Source of the DNA: Salvia splendens
Taxonomy: Eukaryota > Streptophyta > Magnoliopsida > Lamiales > Lamiaceae
Assembly (NCBI RefSeq): GCF_004379255.2
Contig: NC_056033.1
Coordinates: forward strand, 21,320,209 to 21,384,208
DNA: 64,000 nucleotides
Direction of reading: 5' to 3'
Below, one piece after another: positions 1 to 13,211 of this stretch. Made by a program: the position numbers and the translations under genes. Below the pieces are notes generated by a model. It saw only the letters and a list, made by a program, of their open reading frames with translations, made no database searches and was not told where the DNA came from. How positions within the stretch are numbered: position 1 is the first letter of the stretch; each line of letters begins with the position of its first letter.

Positions 1-14
1 AGTAAGATGGTAGT

Positions 15-616
15 CAATGTTATCAAATAGCGGATATGGCGGCGCCATGGCGTCTAGTGGTGGAAACACCATAGCACCTTGTCGCTGCCATAGCACCGCC
101 ATATCCGACTTTTGACAACATTGCATGTGTACTGTATTTGGAATGGGGCATTATGCAAGAAACATGGAGGTTAGAGTTGTATTTTATACTCCTTCCGTCC
201 CACGTTACTTGAGGCGTTTCTTTTCGGCACGAGATTTAAGAAAGTTGTGTTTAGTGAGTTAAAATAAAGTAGAAGAGAGAATAAAGTGAGAGAGGAGAGA
301 TGGTAAAGTAAAAGAAATAATAAAGTAAGTGTGATTAGATGTTTTGTTTTTAGCTAAAAAGAGAAATGACTCAAGTAACTTGGGACAACCCAAAATGGAA
401 TACGACTCAAGTAACTTGGGACGGAGGGAGTACTTTATTAATTGTTTAAAGTGTTTTAAATGTTATATTTTAATTATTTTCTAATTTCTGAATTATATAT
501 AAATATATAAGTATTATTTTATTTATTTAATTATTGACCGCCATATCCGCCATACTAATACGCCATATCCCTGTGGCGGTTTTTAGGCGAGCCGCCATAC
601 GAGATTGAGAACATTG
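15..616. mobile_element. hAT-type MITE with a Stowaway inside
   Basis: The element begins CAATGTTATCAAATAGCGG and ends with its imperfect inverted copy (about 592-616). An 8-bp direct repeat ATGGTAGT flanks it at 7-14 and 617-624, the duplication length typical of hAT elements. A second inverted copy of the terminus lies inside at about 95-123, so the element looks like a composite or a rearranged copy. It holds no coding capacity. It sits in what should be an intron or upstream region of the KH gene. A Stowaway-like MITE has inserted at 189-430. Termini and duplication are seen directly; the hAT assignment is inference from the duplication length. Confidence 0.75.
189..430. mobile_element. 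Stowaway-like MITE
   Basis: The left end reads CTCCTTCCGTCCCACGTTAC and the right end is its near-exact inverted copy. TA dinucleotides flank it at 187-188 and 431-432, the Tc1/mariner duplication. The right subterminal motif ACTCAAGTAACTTGGGAC is duplicated (about 369-386 and 404-421). Non-coding and nested within the hAT MITE. Confidence 0.85.
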
Positions 617-624
617 ATGGTAGT

Positions 625-1886
625 GTTGTAATTTGTATTGCATCTAGCATGTATTACATGAAAAAAATTGACTAGACTACCTTGTAAGTGGATGCACAAA
701 TAGGTTAATTGTAAGAATTCAAATCATATGCCCACCTGAAATGCATTTGCTTTTTCACTCTAAATCTTCTTTCAATTCCTGTTGTTAGAGAAGGTGATGT
801 TCTCATAGGAACCTGTGTAAAATAATGCATTTTTTTCAAATTAAGGATGAAATTGGTGAGATTAAGTCATTGGATTATTAGTTACCACGCTAAGTCACAT
901 ACAGCTAATGTTAGAATCTGAGTCATCTGACAATGAACGAAATGTTGTAGGTTCACGAGTTTGCAACTTTGTTTAAGTATTAGGCAACTTAGCCTAATAC
1001 CTCTGACCAGTCTAAGGTTGTCTTGAACATTTAGATTTCTGCTTTTGCTATCTATTTAGACTTGCATTTCATTTCCTTCTAATATGCTTACTTATTAAAA
1101 AAGCTATCTTGTTTTGAAGAGAGGTGACGTATTACTATTTTACGACTGCTGTGGAAAATTTTAGAGTATAAGAGTGGAAGGAATCAGCTATAGTTGAACT
1201 TTGTATATATTACATTCTCAGAAGCAATGAAGCATGTGAACTTGAAATAATGCTGTAACTTGATACCCTGTATATGATATTTTCTGTTGCTCCACAATGC
1301 TCCCTTAAACATGTGACCTAATATTTTAAATTGCTCAAAGAAGGCTCACTTTTTATTCTTTGATGTTTCAACTAACCTGAGAAATAGATTAATTAAGAAT
1401 TTAAGATTAATGCTTTATAATCCAGCAACACCTGCAGTCCTCAAGACTACATCCTTCAGGCTCAAATAGATGCAGGAACTCTTTCTACCATCTAAAATGT
1501 TTTGAGTTGATTTAACCACTGGTATAAATCAAGAGAAATTCTCCACCATGTTGGCTTGAATGGTTCTTCTAGAAATGAGAAACAAAATGTTCCATTCGTA
1601 GTTGGGTGCATTATTTGATTGTAGTGCTAGATAACCTCTAGATGTCTAGGTGGGTGGTCAGTAGATTATCAGGATCTACTTCATGTTCAAACTGAGGCTC
1701 TTTAATTTAAGTATACTCTTCTAGCAACAGTTTGGCCATCTTTTGCTTTTTTGTCACTGTAGATTCACTAGAGAACAACTAAACAACCAATACCCAAGAA
1801 AGAAAATGTCATGTCCATTTCGTTGTGAGGTCTCTGTCATGTTATTTTTAATGTGGTTTACTAAGCATTGGTGTTCTCCTTTGCAG
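625..1886 (+). other. Probable KH-gene intron sequence, no exon found
   Basis: This stretch precedes the first recognisable KH-gene exon. I looked for the conserved upstream part of the family (the N-terminal STAR-type region) and found no open segment with that character. It is AT-rich and ends in a good acceptor, CTTTGCAG, at 1880-1886. Best read as a long intron, with the 5' exons lying left of the window. Confidence 0.5.
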
Positions 1887-3032
1887 CAGATGCTAGGAGG
1901 TCCACAGGGTATGACAATAGACTGGAAACCTCCTGGAAGTCCTAGTTCGTTCCTAGTTAAGCGTGTACTGCGCTTGGACATACCAGTTGATAGATATCCG
2001 AATGTAAGCCTTTGGATCTCTCTCCTTTTTTTTTGGATCGATTAATGATTCCTAAGTTTGACAAATTGTTTCTGGACAACAGTTCAATTTTGTGGGAAGA
2101 CTTTTAGGTCCACGAGGCAATTCCTTGAAGCGTGTGGAAGCTTCTACTGGATGTCGTGTCTTCATCAGGGGGAAAGGTTCAATTAAGGATGCTGACAAGG
2201 TAACATCCTCTTCTTGTCTTGGAAATTGAGTATTACATTTTGATATTGTCCTTTTACTACTATTTGTCTGTGAGTACATATGAATATAGGAAGTAGGCTG
2301 AACGTGAAGTTGATTTATTGATGTACAAAGTACAATCCATATACAAATCGATAAAAAAAGTGCTTATAATTAGTCATTATCTTGCTCATGATAATAAATG
2401 CTTTAATATCTTCTATTGAAGGAGGAGAGCCTGAGGGGAAAACCAGGATACGAACACTTAAATGAACCATTGCATATTCTAATCGAGGCAGAAGCGGCCG
2501 AAGTACCTGCTAGTATCGTTGATGTAAGACTGAAACAAGCTAAGGACATCATTGAAGAACTGCTGAAGCCTGTGGTAAGTTGTTGATGCTCATTCTTTTC
2601 AGCCACTATTTCATCCCCTCAGATTAGGCAATGCTGGAATTGGACTTTGCATAAATAACTGTCTTCTGATAACTATTGCTATCTGTGGGCCGGAAATAAA
2701 TTAATCTTGAGACCACCTCACCAGTTTTATAGATTTATAGGAGCTAATCATAATTATGCATTCCCTTTTCGCTCATGTATTATTTTCCTCATTCTAGAAA
2801 ACGGTTGTGACCATTGTTATCAACTTCCGAAGTAGGTAGATGAATATAAAGATTCAAAACTAATTTGATTATTTATCTGGAAATGCAGGATGAGTCCCAA
2901 GACCTATACAAGAGACAACAGCTTAGAGAACTGGCGATACTCAACAATATCAAAGAAGAGAGCCCTCAGCCAAGGGGGAGCGTGTCTCCCTTCAGTTCCA
3001 GCGGGTTAAAACGCCCCAAAACCAGTTGGTAA
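1887..3032 (+). CDS. KH-domain RNA-binding protein, 3' part (4 exons)
   Basis: Four exons, all in phase 0 with GT/AG borders: 1887-2003, 2083-2199, 2422-2574 and 2889-3032 (stop TAA at 3030-3032), giving the last 176 residues. The product is a STAR/QUAKING-like plant KH protein that should bind single-stranded RNA, probably in splicing or mRNA control. The KH core is clear: [20 protein letters not shown] carries the GPRG loop, followed by [15 protein letters not shown] conserved segment [16 protein letters not shown] follows, and the tail is rich in S and P, ending GLKRPKTSW. Family members run to about 280-300 residues, so the N-terminal 100 or so are missing from this window. No stop or frameshift is seen. 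Which paralogue it is cannot be decided here. Confidence 0.9.
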
Positions 3033-4194
3033 TGGTAACAGACATCTCATCTCATCTCATATTCACTACTGGTCTAGGGGTTGGTTCCTTGAGAAGAAGC
3101 TGTGAAGGTTGTAATGCCATACCATAGTCGAAGAAGTTGCATATCTCCGATCCAAATGTTGGCAATCAAGACTAGGCTCACGAATGTGGGCCCATGAAGT
3201 TCAAATGCAAACATGGTTGTGATGTGAGTACGAAGGTCGGGGAATGGATTGCTTTACTACTGCTTTGTCGATATAGGTCTTGTTAGAGGAGTCTTGTATG
3301 ATAATTATTGGATTTATTTGTTGTTTTTTTTTTCATTTTTCGTTTTCTTTTAGATGGTAGAAGATGCATTTTGAACCTTTGTGGTGCAATTTCTCAGCCT
3401 GTTATAGGGTTTTAGTATATGTTTATGACATCTAAAACCATGTCATAATAATGATGTTACGGATGCTTCGCCGTTGCCTTATTATATGCTACACTTTCTC
3501 GGCTCTTCTAACTTTTAATGCGTCATTTTTGAGTTATATGCTTGTTCTATTGATTATTGTATGTATATTGAGGATTGGTTTGACGAGAGATTAAATTTTG
3601 ATGTGTAATTCAAGACCATATTAATTTATACATTTATTTATTGTTCTTTCGTTTTTATATACAGTTTTCTTATATACTTGGATAGCTAATATCATGAAAC
3701 TGTTTGAAAAGTTTATTTTTTCCCATCAACATTAACTTGACATAGTATTTTGAACTTAAAATAGTTGTTAGATATTTTCTATCGGGGTGAGAGTCTGGCT
3801 GCATCACATTTGACATCACAACACTATATATGTTACAATTGAAAAATGATGGTGATGTAATTATAATAAAGTCTATAAAACCTAGATATGGTTATCTAAT
3901 CTCATTTTATTGTAGCTAAATTCCGTCGCCGTGTGGAAAAATTCAACAACTATATAAGTTCATAATATTCTGGAGCTCATCTCAGAGCTTATCTCTATTT
4001 TCTCCTGTCACGTAAGCAGATTCATCTCAGAGCCCATCTCATTTCCATATCAGCATTATTTTATTTTATTTTAATATCAATGTCTTAATAATTTAATTAA
4101 ATTAAAATACATAATAAATTAATTCTTCGATGTATTATAATATTGGAAAAAAGAATACGATGAGAAGCAAATTTCAATAAAATTAAAATAAACT
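3033..4194 (+). other. KH gene 3' UTR and AT-rich spacer
   Basis: The first 300-400 bases are mixed-composition sequence that reads as 3' UTR of the KH gene. The rest is AT-rich spacer. I see no coding segment or RNA gene, and no clear transposon boundary before the Harbinger relic that starts at about 4195. Confidence 0.5.
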
Positions 4195-4545
4195 TCATTG
4201 CATATGTGACAATTCTTCAATCATATTACGTTGGAGTGCACGATGGGCTTCGGCCTGGGGCATGTCAATAAATGTCTGGAGACGCTTATCATCGTTGCAT
4301 GGTAGACCCTGATGATGAGACTCGCTTGCAACACCGTGGCTTGGTCCAGCAGTGTTTTCATTGAAGACGTCTGTGATTCCTTCACCTTCATCGTCGACTA
4401 TCATGTCATGCATGATGATGCATGCATATATGATATCAGCGATATCTCAACGGTAGAATAAACACGAAGGGCCTTTAACTAATGTCTAACGCTCTTGGAG
4501 CACACCAAAAGCCTGCTCTACACCTCTTGTCGTTGGGAAAAATAA
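4195..4545 (-). pseudogene. PIF/Harbinger transposase C-terminal relic
   Basis: Read on the minus strand, the segment gives the end of a DDE_Tnp_4/HARBI1-type nuclease: GVEQAFGVLQER, then a stop, KGPSC, another stop, and DIADIIYACIIMHDMIVDDE, followed by an acidic tail to 4195. The EQAFG..LQER and ACIIMH(D/N)MIV motifs mark the C-terminus of plant Harbinger transposases. Both internal stops (TAG, TGA) fall where the family has tryptophan (TGG), the result of G-to-A change. The catalytic core upstream is missing, replaced at about 4640 by a copia LTR fragment. No terminal inverted repeats were found. Confidence 0.75.
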
Positions 4546-4639
4546 GTCCTCTTCAGCTCAGTTGGGCATCTGATCGTCTCCGAGTGTCTCCCTTCACTCC
4601 CTAACAGAAATTCTTCAGACAGTTGCGTCCAGTTGTCAA

Positions 4640-5341
4640 ACCGGCCAGGTTTCTGAATAAATTCCAACCGGCCGGGTTTCTGAATAATAAAACCTTTTTT
4701 AACACCTCTTGGGATATTATCAAACTGAACTCACCCAACACACGATTCATTGCAATAACAATACTAGCACCTCTAGACATTGATCACCACTACACAAGAT
4801 ATCAGGATTCTTGGATTGCGAAAAATCCGCACCATTTGATAAATCAAAGTAGTGCATAATCAATACAATATACTCAATGTTATGTAAACTATGATTAAAA
4901 AATAACAATCACCGAGACCTCATTTAAGTAAATAGCAAGAAAGACCTATCTCAATTGTTAGATCCTTCAGTGCTATACCACACCAGTGTCGTTTATCTCC
5001 TAAGATAAGGAAACATGCGGACTGACACTGCAACCTTTCACGATAGGTAGCCAAAGCCTATCTAGGTTGTGAAATTCTATTTCTCTTCTACAAATGACCG
5101 ACTGCATCACCTTCTGTGAACGTTGTCCACGACCAGTCTACTGTATAGAAGAATTAGACTTGTTTGCTTCTTATACATTTAAATATTTGAAAAATATCTT
5201 ATAAATGCATAAACAAACACCAATGTGATAAAATTACATATTCTCACTTGGGTTAACAGTGGATTGTAGAGTTTATTGTATACAAGCAATTCTATCAGTG
5301 CAACATGCTCGAAATATGCTTTTCAGTATAACAATCCTAAT
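4640..5341 (-). mobile_element. Truncated copia LTR fragment
   Basis: About 700 bases match the U3-side part of the LTRs at 18,590-19,300 and 26,330-27,028, including AACCGGCCGGGTTTCTGAAT and the terminal CAATCCTAA. The orientation is the same (minus), with the LTR start at 5341. The GGCCGG-containing unit is tandemly doubled here (about 4640-4690), unlike in the full-length copy. The rest of the LTR and element is absent. It is more diverged than the two LTRs of the 17.8-27.0 kb element. Confidence 0.85.
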
Positions 5342-5344
5342 AGC

Positions 5345-5473
5345 TGTCACACGGAAACCGTGCTATTCTGCAGCAGCGACTTGCCGGCTGCGTCGGTACG
5401 GAGCTGGAAGTACTCATATTGTGAAACGACAATGGATATCTAGCGAAATGCAATACTTGGTGTGAATTGCAAT

Positions 5474-5512
<39 letters not shown>

Positions 5513-5590
5513 AGAAGCCATTTTGTGGAGGGCACGTCTGCCTGGGCGTCACGCATCGCGTCACCCCCACCCTACGCTTAGCAAACGGCC
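5345..5590 (+). pseudogene. 5.8S rDNA/ITS fragment, decayed
   Basis: About 5426-5554 reads as 5.8S rRNA: ACGACAATGGATATCTAGCG, CAATACTTGGTGTGAATTGC, CCGTGAACCATCGAG and GGGCACGTCTGCCTGGGCGT are near-canonical. About 25 bases are deleted between GGATATCT and AGCGAAATGC. Scattered substitutions mark it as non-functional, for example TCGAGTTTTTGAACGC where CTTTGAACGC is usual. What follows (CGCATCGCGTCACCCCC) resembles the start of ITS2; what precedes may be ITS1 but is too diverged to be sure. No 18S or 25S sequence adjoins. The fragment directly abuts the start of the copia LTR fragment. Confidence 0.88.
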
Positions 5591-5940
5591 AGGGAGAGGA
5601 AACTGGCAGGGAGTAGTTAGCAATTAATCACGTCTATATATACACATATATAAACTATGAGTAGTGATCTAGGAAAACCACAACTTAAATGCATAACTAA
5701 AGAACACGAATTTAGTTAACTATAACAGTGATTTAGTTTACTATAAGAGTGATTTAGTTCACTACACGAATGAGTGAACCAAAATGCCATTACAATGAAC
5801 TAAATCATTCACTATAATGGTGTTTTGGTTCATTCCTTGTTTTCAAATTCATATTGTGACTAAAACGCTCATATAGTGAACTAGATCGTTTCGATCTAAT
5901 GGCAGAGATTTGTTTTGTAGTTATGCAGTTAATATTAGTT
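5591..5940. other. Non-coding spacer with local inverted motifs
   Basis: AT-rich sequence with several copies of GATTTAGTTCACTA-like motifs in both orientations (about 5740-5890), suggesting the remains of a small inverted-repeat element. No gene is seen. Confidence 0.35.
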
Positions 5941-6348
5941 AGAGTGAACTACAAAAATGGTACTTGGACTATGGGTTTATCTCGCTCATAGTCTCTAGAC
6001 TTTAAAAATATCGCCAGTAGTCCCTGGACTAAGGGTTTTTTCAAAATTGGTCATTTTGTCTTTTCACATTTTAACTTTTTCAGTCTGATATTATGTCAAT
6101 GATGTTCTTAATATGATATTATTTCAAAATTATCTTTAAAATTAAAATTAACTTAATAATATCATATTGAAAAGTAAAAAATGTGAAAAGACAAAATTGC
6201 CCAGCAACCCAAAAGGGAATTTTCGGATGGAAAAATGACCAATTTTAAAATAAACCCTTAGTCCGGGGACTACTGACGATATTTTTTAAGTTCAGAGACT
6301 ATGGACGAAATAAACCTATAGTTCAAGGACCATTTTGTAGTTCACTCT
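5941..6348. mobile_element. Long-TIR MITE (hairpin-forming)
   Basis: The two ends are long imperfect inverted repeats of roughly 100-120 bp. The left arm starts AGAGTGAACTACAAAAATGG and the right arm ends with its complement, TTGTAGTTCACTCT. Inside the arms the inverted segments around CTGGACTAAGGGTTTT and AAACCCTTAGTCCGGG also pair. No coding sequence. I could not identify a target duplication with confidence, so the superfamily is left open. It lies a few hundred bases upstream of the B3 gene's putative 5' UTR. Confidence 0.7.
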
Positions 6349-6559
6349 TTTTGTTATTCATCTCCCTATAAAATATTATTGAAAACATAAACTAGTTTAA
6401 TCCTCCCAAATAGTATTTGTAATTTATACTAATATTTAATAAAAAAATAAAAAAGTAAAAATATGCATGAAAAAAAACATTTTGTTCAGTCCATATATCA
6501 ATTGGATCTGGGCTGAGTGACCCAATCCATAGAGTTGCGACAAAGGCTTTTTCAAATTA

Positions 6560-7740
6560 CATTCTCTCCTCATTTTCAAATCACTTCCATTCCCTCTCTC
6601 CGCCTCGCCTCTCTCTCTCTCTCTCCCCGCTGATTCATCCGTGAGTTTCATTTTGTTTCCGCTTTCAACGTCAATCTCTCTCTGTTTACTGTTAATGTTA
6701 TTTCAAAATTTAACTCGAAACCTATAAATACACTTCCTAATGCGTATCGAGATGTTTTCGATTCTTTTACTGACTTTGACTCGCTTTGTTGTATGTGTTT
6801 ATTACTACATTTTGGTAGCTTTCCATCGCAGTTTGTAAAATCTAATCACCCCTCATGTTTTGCAAAATGAAGAATTGCATCTTCTTAAATCGATGGTGCA
6901 AACCAAATTGTTTCGACCAGAAGATAAAATGTCGACTTGCATTTCCAATGATATACAATTTGCATTGTCAATCTCAAATTACGCCCAAATTTGCAGCTTT
7001 CACGAAAGAAAAGTTTTAATTTTTTAATAGTAACAGGGATTTTGAGAGGATAATATGTAAATGATATTTTCTCCTTGTTTTTTCCCCCAAGGAGAGAGGG
7101 CTTCTGCCAATTGTAGGTGCAAATGTTGGTATTACTTTCATGAGGTTTCGTTTGAATTGGTAACATATAATGATGTTAGGTGCCATTGATTCTAACTGCA
7201 TCTGAATGTTCTTTTAAGTGTATGTTAACAGACTTACATTATTAAGATCCTATTTAGTTACCATACGATTAAATTTCCAACAACGGTAAGTGACACATTG
7301 TTCGTGTGATCTACCTGTGTTTCTTATTCTTGAGGCTGGTTGGCCCTGTTATTTTGTACCACATTATACTGATATTAGTGATGATTTGGAGCTTGTCTGG
7401 CTGTTTGAGTGAAAGGCTGGTCACTGTTGTGATGCCACGCTCGCTCTGTATGAATTCATCGTTTAGATGTTCGGTGATTCTATTACTATTATTAAAGCTC
7501 TGTAGTCTGCAGAGAGAAACAAAAAGAACAAAAACAACAGAGTAAATTATCTTAATAGCTTTAACGTTGATATATCCTGTGAGAAAACTTGATTGCTGAA
7601 TCCATTTAATGAGTGATTTTCAGTGACATGAACAAAAGGCACAGTGAATTTAACTGATGTCATATTGAAGATTGTAGCATATGTTAGTGTTTGAACTGAT
7701 ACACGAGACAAAATCTTGTCATAATTCAGGTGCTTTCCTA
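6560..7740 (+). promoter_or_regulatory. Putative 5' UTR and leader intron of the B3 gene
   Basis: A CT-rich leader (CTCTCTCT run at about 6607-6625) ends in a good donor, CATCC/GTGAGT, at 6640/6641. A matching acceptor, AATTCAG, ends at 7729, eleven bases before the chosen ATG. This arrangement (non-coding first exon with a CT-rich leader and a ~1.1-kb leader intron) is common in plant genes. The transcription start is not determined. Confidence 0.5.
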
Positions 7741-9469
7741 ATGGTTTTGGCAATGACGGAAAATCAAAGTGGCAACACTTATGAAGATACTAGAAAGCAG
7801 AGGCTGATAGAAAATAAAAAAAGATTTGAGGTAATGATTTGTCTGTTATAAAATGCTACGGGAATCTCTGAAGAATAAATAAACCAATATTAGCAATTAC
7901 TAGTTTGTATTGCTAGCTGGGCTAAAGATTCTTCTTCCTACAAAAGTTTACTGGTGTTTGAAAATCTCTATATTTCAATTCTAGTTCCTAGTTACTTCAA
8001 GGAGCGGTTATAAGAATTTGTAAGTTTGTCAAAAGTTAATAGTGTTGGAAAACATTCCTTTTCTTTTACAGGATTTGGGATTAGTGAAGTTGTCTAAATG
8101 CCTCACAGAAGTAACCAAGTCAGAGAAATCCCAGGTGATAAAATTTTCCTGTTTTCATATGACAAAAGCTTGTTTCTTGATTTTTTGTGTGTTTTATATA
8201 AGTCATTCATATTGATAATTTAGGATTTAGTATAATTATGTTCCATATTTCTGATATGCAGAACAGGCAAGTTCGTTTGAAACAAAGAGTGACTTACTCA
8301 GCGGAACCAAGGCGCTCATCACGTGCTCGAAATCAAGTTTCATATTGTGATGATGTAAGTCTTGAGCCTTTTAAACTGACCATGTTAGCTACTTCACTGA
8401 AATTGAAACAACATTAACAATGTGATCGATTTTATTAGTTGTCCAGTGGAAGTTTTCTATGTTGATTGTTGATTTAGTGTTGTCAAAAGATTATCAAAAC
8501 AAGGAAATCAATTTAAATATGCATGTACAGATCTATGTTGATTATCAATTTTCCTGTGTAAAGGAGATTCATTTTCTACTCTCATTGGACTTGATTTCCT
8601 TCATTTATGAACAAATCGACATTGCAGGCTGATGTCGAGCTTCCTGCACTTCGTAAGGGCTCAAAGTTTAATTCTTCATGGACAAGGTAACATGTTTGTA
8701 CTGACTACTGCACAGCATTCTGTCATAAAAATAAATTTAAATTATTGCATATGAAATTGATAGTTCTAGAATGATAGATACCTTGCCAGACCAGCTGAAG
8801 AAGTTAAAGCTGCATCATATGAGGAAAGAGCTCGAGCTTTTAATTGTGCAGATAAGATCAGAAGCAACCTACAAACTGGCAATCCATCCTTTGTCAAATC
8901 AATGGTCCGATCTCATGTATACAGTTGTTTCTGGTTGGTAAGTCCCGGATAACTACGCATTTGCAAAATCTTGGAAACAGCTTAACTTCAAGTTGAGATG
9001 AAGATGTAATGATTTAACTTGTGAGTAGGGGCTTCCGAGTGGATTTTGTGAAGAACACCTTCCCAAGGAGACAGTGGATATGGTGTTAGAGAACGAGGAA
9101 GGCTCCGAATATGGGGCAGTTTTCATTGGCAAGAAAGCAGGGCTTAGTGGTGGATGGAGAGCATTTGCACTCGATCATAAACTGGACGATGGCGATGCTT
9201 TAGTCTTTGAATTGATTGAGCAAACAAGATTCAAGGTAGTTTACGAGTGATGTATGATTATGATGCATCAAATTTTGGTAACAAAGTGTCCATTGTTTCT
9301 TCTTCTGCAGGTTTACATAGTTAGAGCAGTGGAGTGCCAAAATGGAAATGCTAGTGCCGATGCTGACGAAAAACCAAAGAAGAAGAGGAAGACGAAAGAC
9401 AGCAACCAGACGGAGAAACCAGAAGTGGTATCAGCAACAAGGAGAAGTTTGAGAAAGAAAGGCAAGTGA
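7741..9469 (+). CDS. B3-domain DNA-binding protein (7 coding exons)
   Basis: Coding exons are 7741-7830, 8072-8134, 8262-8354, 8628-8686, 8778-8937, 9029-9235 and 9311-9469, with GT/AG borders and frame kept throughout, for 276 residues. The B3 domain spans about residues 137-232: NPSFVKSMVRSHVYSCFWLG, then LPSGFCEEHLPKETVDM, GLSGGWRAFALDHKL and DDGDALVFELIE. It should bind DNA in the nucleus. A basic stretch KPKKKRK (about 245-251) looks like a nuclear localisation signal, and SRAR and RRSSR upstream are also basic. The layout matches the small plant B3 subfamily related to Arabidopsis At3g19184/At5g42700. An alternative start is the in-frame ATG at 7753. The acceptor at 8777 (GATAG) is the one that keeps the family frame. 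No disabling change is seen; the target genes are unknown. Confidence 0.9.
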
Positions 9470-10563
9470 ATTTGGGAGATTATGAGATTTGCTTGAGATG
9501 AGCCAATTTGTGAATGAATACTGTAAGTCAGCTTTGAACATCATCATGTATGTTCCCAGTTTGAACATCGAATCTAGTTCGTGCTTCAACTTGCAACAGA
9601 TCAAGAAACAAGTCTTTCATGGACCAAGAATTTACAACCAACCATATTACAACAAATATTTTCCACGAAAAATATTATCACATGAAAATCTGTAACTTTC
9701 ATCAGCAAAACAGCTGCCACATTACAGACCAGCGGCATCCCATACAAACAAGAGTAAGGCAAAGAATGAAGTATTTTATACTACTATAATTTATAAAAAC
9801 CAAAATATGGATATAATTATACTATTATTGCTAATTTTTGAAGTTGTTAACTTAGCTGACTCATCAATGCAGTATATTAATAATGTCAACACATAATTTT
9901 GTTGACATTTTAATGTCATCGTATTGATATTTTTAATACACTGAGTCAACAGAGTTAGCAATTGATTATATATATCATTCATAATTTAGGTCAAAATTTT
10001 CAGCTCCATTTCAGATATGTCACAACACCAACAACTCAGATAGACATATTATTTAAATTGAGATAATTGAAAAATGACAATGTACGACAAAAGTTTCAAC
10101 AAATTATAGTCTATGTTTTAGATAAAATGTTGTCAAATCTCATCTTGGTCTGTTTCTTCTTCCGTCCGCCGACGCCTAGGCTTCCTTCATAAATGCTAGA
10201 AATTGTTTGAAGGAAAAATAAACTTTCAGTCACTCCCTATACCAGCCAAGAGGTGGGGGGTTGAGCTAACAAGGTGTTTGTATTTGTTTTTCAAATTTTC
10301 TAGCCAAGAATTTTAGCCTGGTCTGATGCATGTAACCAAACACTTATTAGTGGGCTCAAACAGTGTAATGCTTCGCCATAACTACACATACCATCAAAAC
10401 AATTACAGAAACTAAAAACACAATTCTTCTCTTCATAGAGTGATAACAAAATATTGATCTGATAATAGTTCCAAAACGACTAATCAAGAAAGATACATGA
10501 AAAGAGAAGTCTAGACACAAGAAAGTCGGCACAATGGCTAGGTCTCATGCCCAACACAATATT
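9470..10563. other. B3 3' UTR and spacer to convergent RPL10
   Basis: The B3 gene and RPL10 converge across this ~1.1-kb spacer. The first ~200 bases are likely B3 3' UTR; the last ~200 are likely RPL10 3' UTR. Apart from the inverted repeat at 9826-9963 I see no feature. Confidence 0.5.
9826..9963. repeat. Imperfect inverted repeat, small MITE-like
   Basis: The sequence starts TTGCTAA and ends TTAGCAA, with further pairing between AATGTCAACA and TGTTGACATT near the centre and between GACTCATC and TGAGTC. The whole can fold into one hairpin. No target duplication was confirmed, so calling it a MITE is inference. Confidence 0.45.
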
Positions 10564-12376
<1,813 letters not shown>

Positions 12377-12644
12377 GGCGAATTGTGTGTTGCTGCAAAG
12401 TGAGAAAATTAGGGTTTGGGTGATAAAATGTTTGATTTATAGGAAATGGTAGATTGTGGGCTTACGCATGGGCTTATGTCATCCAGAAGCTTCCTGGATT
12501 TGACTTTCTTGGGCTATATTTCAACACCCCAATATTTATTACTACATGGATACATTAATTCTATCTGTAATGATTTGCGGCTATTCTGGTCAGCGACACA
12601 AACGCATTTTCGTAAATAATTATAAAGGATAATGGAATAAATTA
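12377..12644 (-). promoter_or_regulatory. RPL10 5' UTR and promoter side
   Basis: Immediately upstream (on the minus strand) of the RPL10 ATG lies a short leader. Its complement reads AACCCTAATTTTCTCAC, which contains AACCCTAA, a telo-box-like motif common in plant ribosomal-protein promoters and leaders. The motif is seen directly; its role is inferred from known ribosomal-protein genes. Confidence 0.45.
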
Positions 12645-12816
12645 CTCCTTCCGTCCCATTCAAAAAGTCCATTCTCTATAATTATAATTAAATCTCTTTC
12701 CTCTTTCCTTTAAATTATTCAATTACTTTTTCCACTTTACTTTATCGCTAACAACTATTCAACCTAAAACTTCGTGTCAATCAAGAATGTAGTCATCTTG
12801 AGTGAGATTGAGGGAG
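12645..12816. mobile_element. Stowaway-like MITE, degenerate
   Basis: The left end CTCCTTCCGTCCCATTC and the right end (…GAGATTGAGGGAG, inverted) match Stowaway termini. TA flanks it at 12,643-12,644 and 12,817-12,818. The right terminus has drifted. Non-coding, just upstream of RPL10. Confidence 0.65.
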
Positions 12817-13008
12817 TATTAATAATAGTTAATGCTATGATGATTTTACGTAATAACCCTTTTTCCAATTTTTCACTTTAAATTTATATTAATTATATTT
12901 ACAACATTTTCTCTCCGTAATAATTTTGCACAATCTTCCATACGTTAAAACAAGAAAAAGAGAAAAAAAAACACTATGTACATGAGAGGGTTATATTATT
13001 GACTAGTA

Positions 13009-13211
13009 CCTCTGTCCATTCAAGATATTCACATTCTTGAATTACATGAATTTTAGGTGGAGTAGTCACATGTGATAAAGTAGAGTGGAAAAACTAATTA
13101 AATATTTTAATGAAAAGAGAGAAGAGAAGGATTTATTTTTAAATATAGAAATTGGACATCAGAGACAGACTAAAAAGGAAATATGAACCTATTCAATGGG
13201 ACGAAGGAAGC
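13009..13211. mobile_element. Stowaway-like MITE, degenerate
   Basis: The left end CCTCTGTCCATTCAAGAT and the right end CTATTCAATGGGACGAAGG are inverted relatives of the Stowaway terminus, flanked by TA. Non-coding. Confidence 0.55.

Noticed and set aside
5345..5590. A functional 5.8S rRNA gene
   Set aside because: A ~25-base internal deletion and several changes in conserved positions, with no adjoining 18S or 25S.
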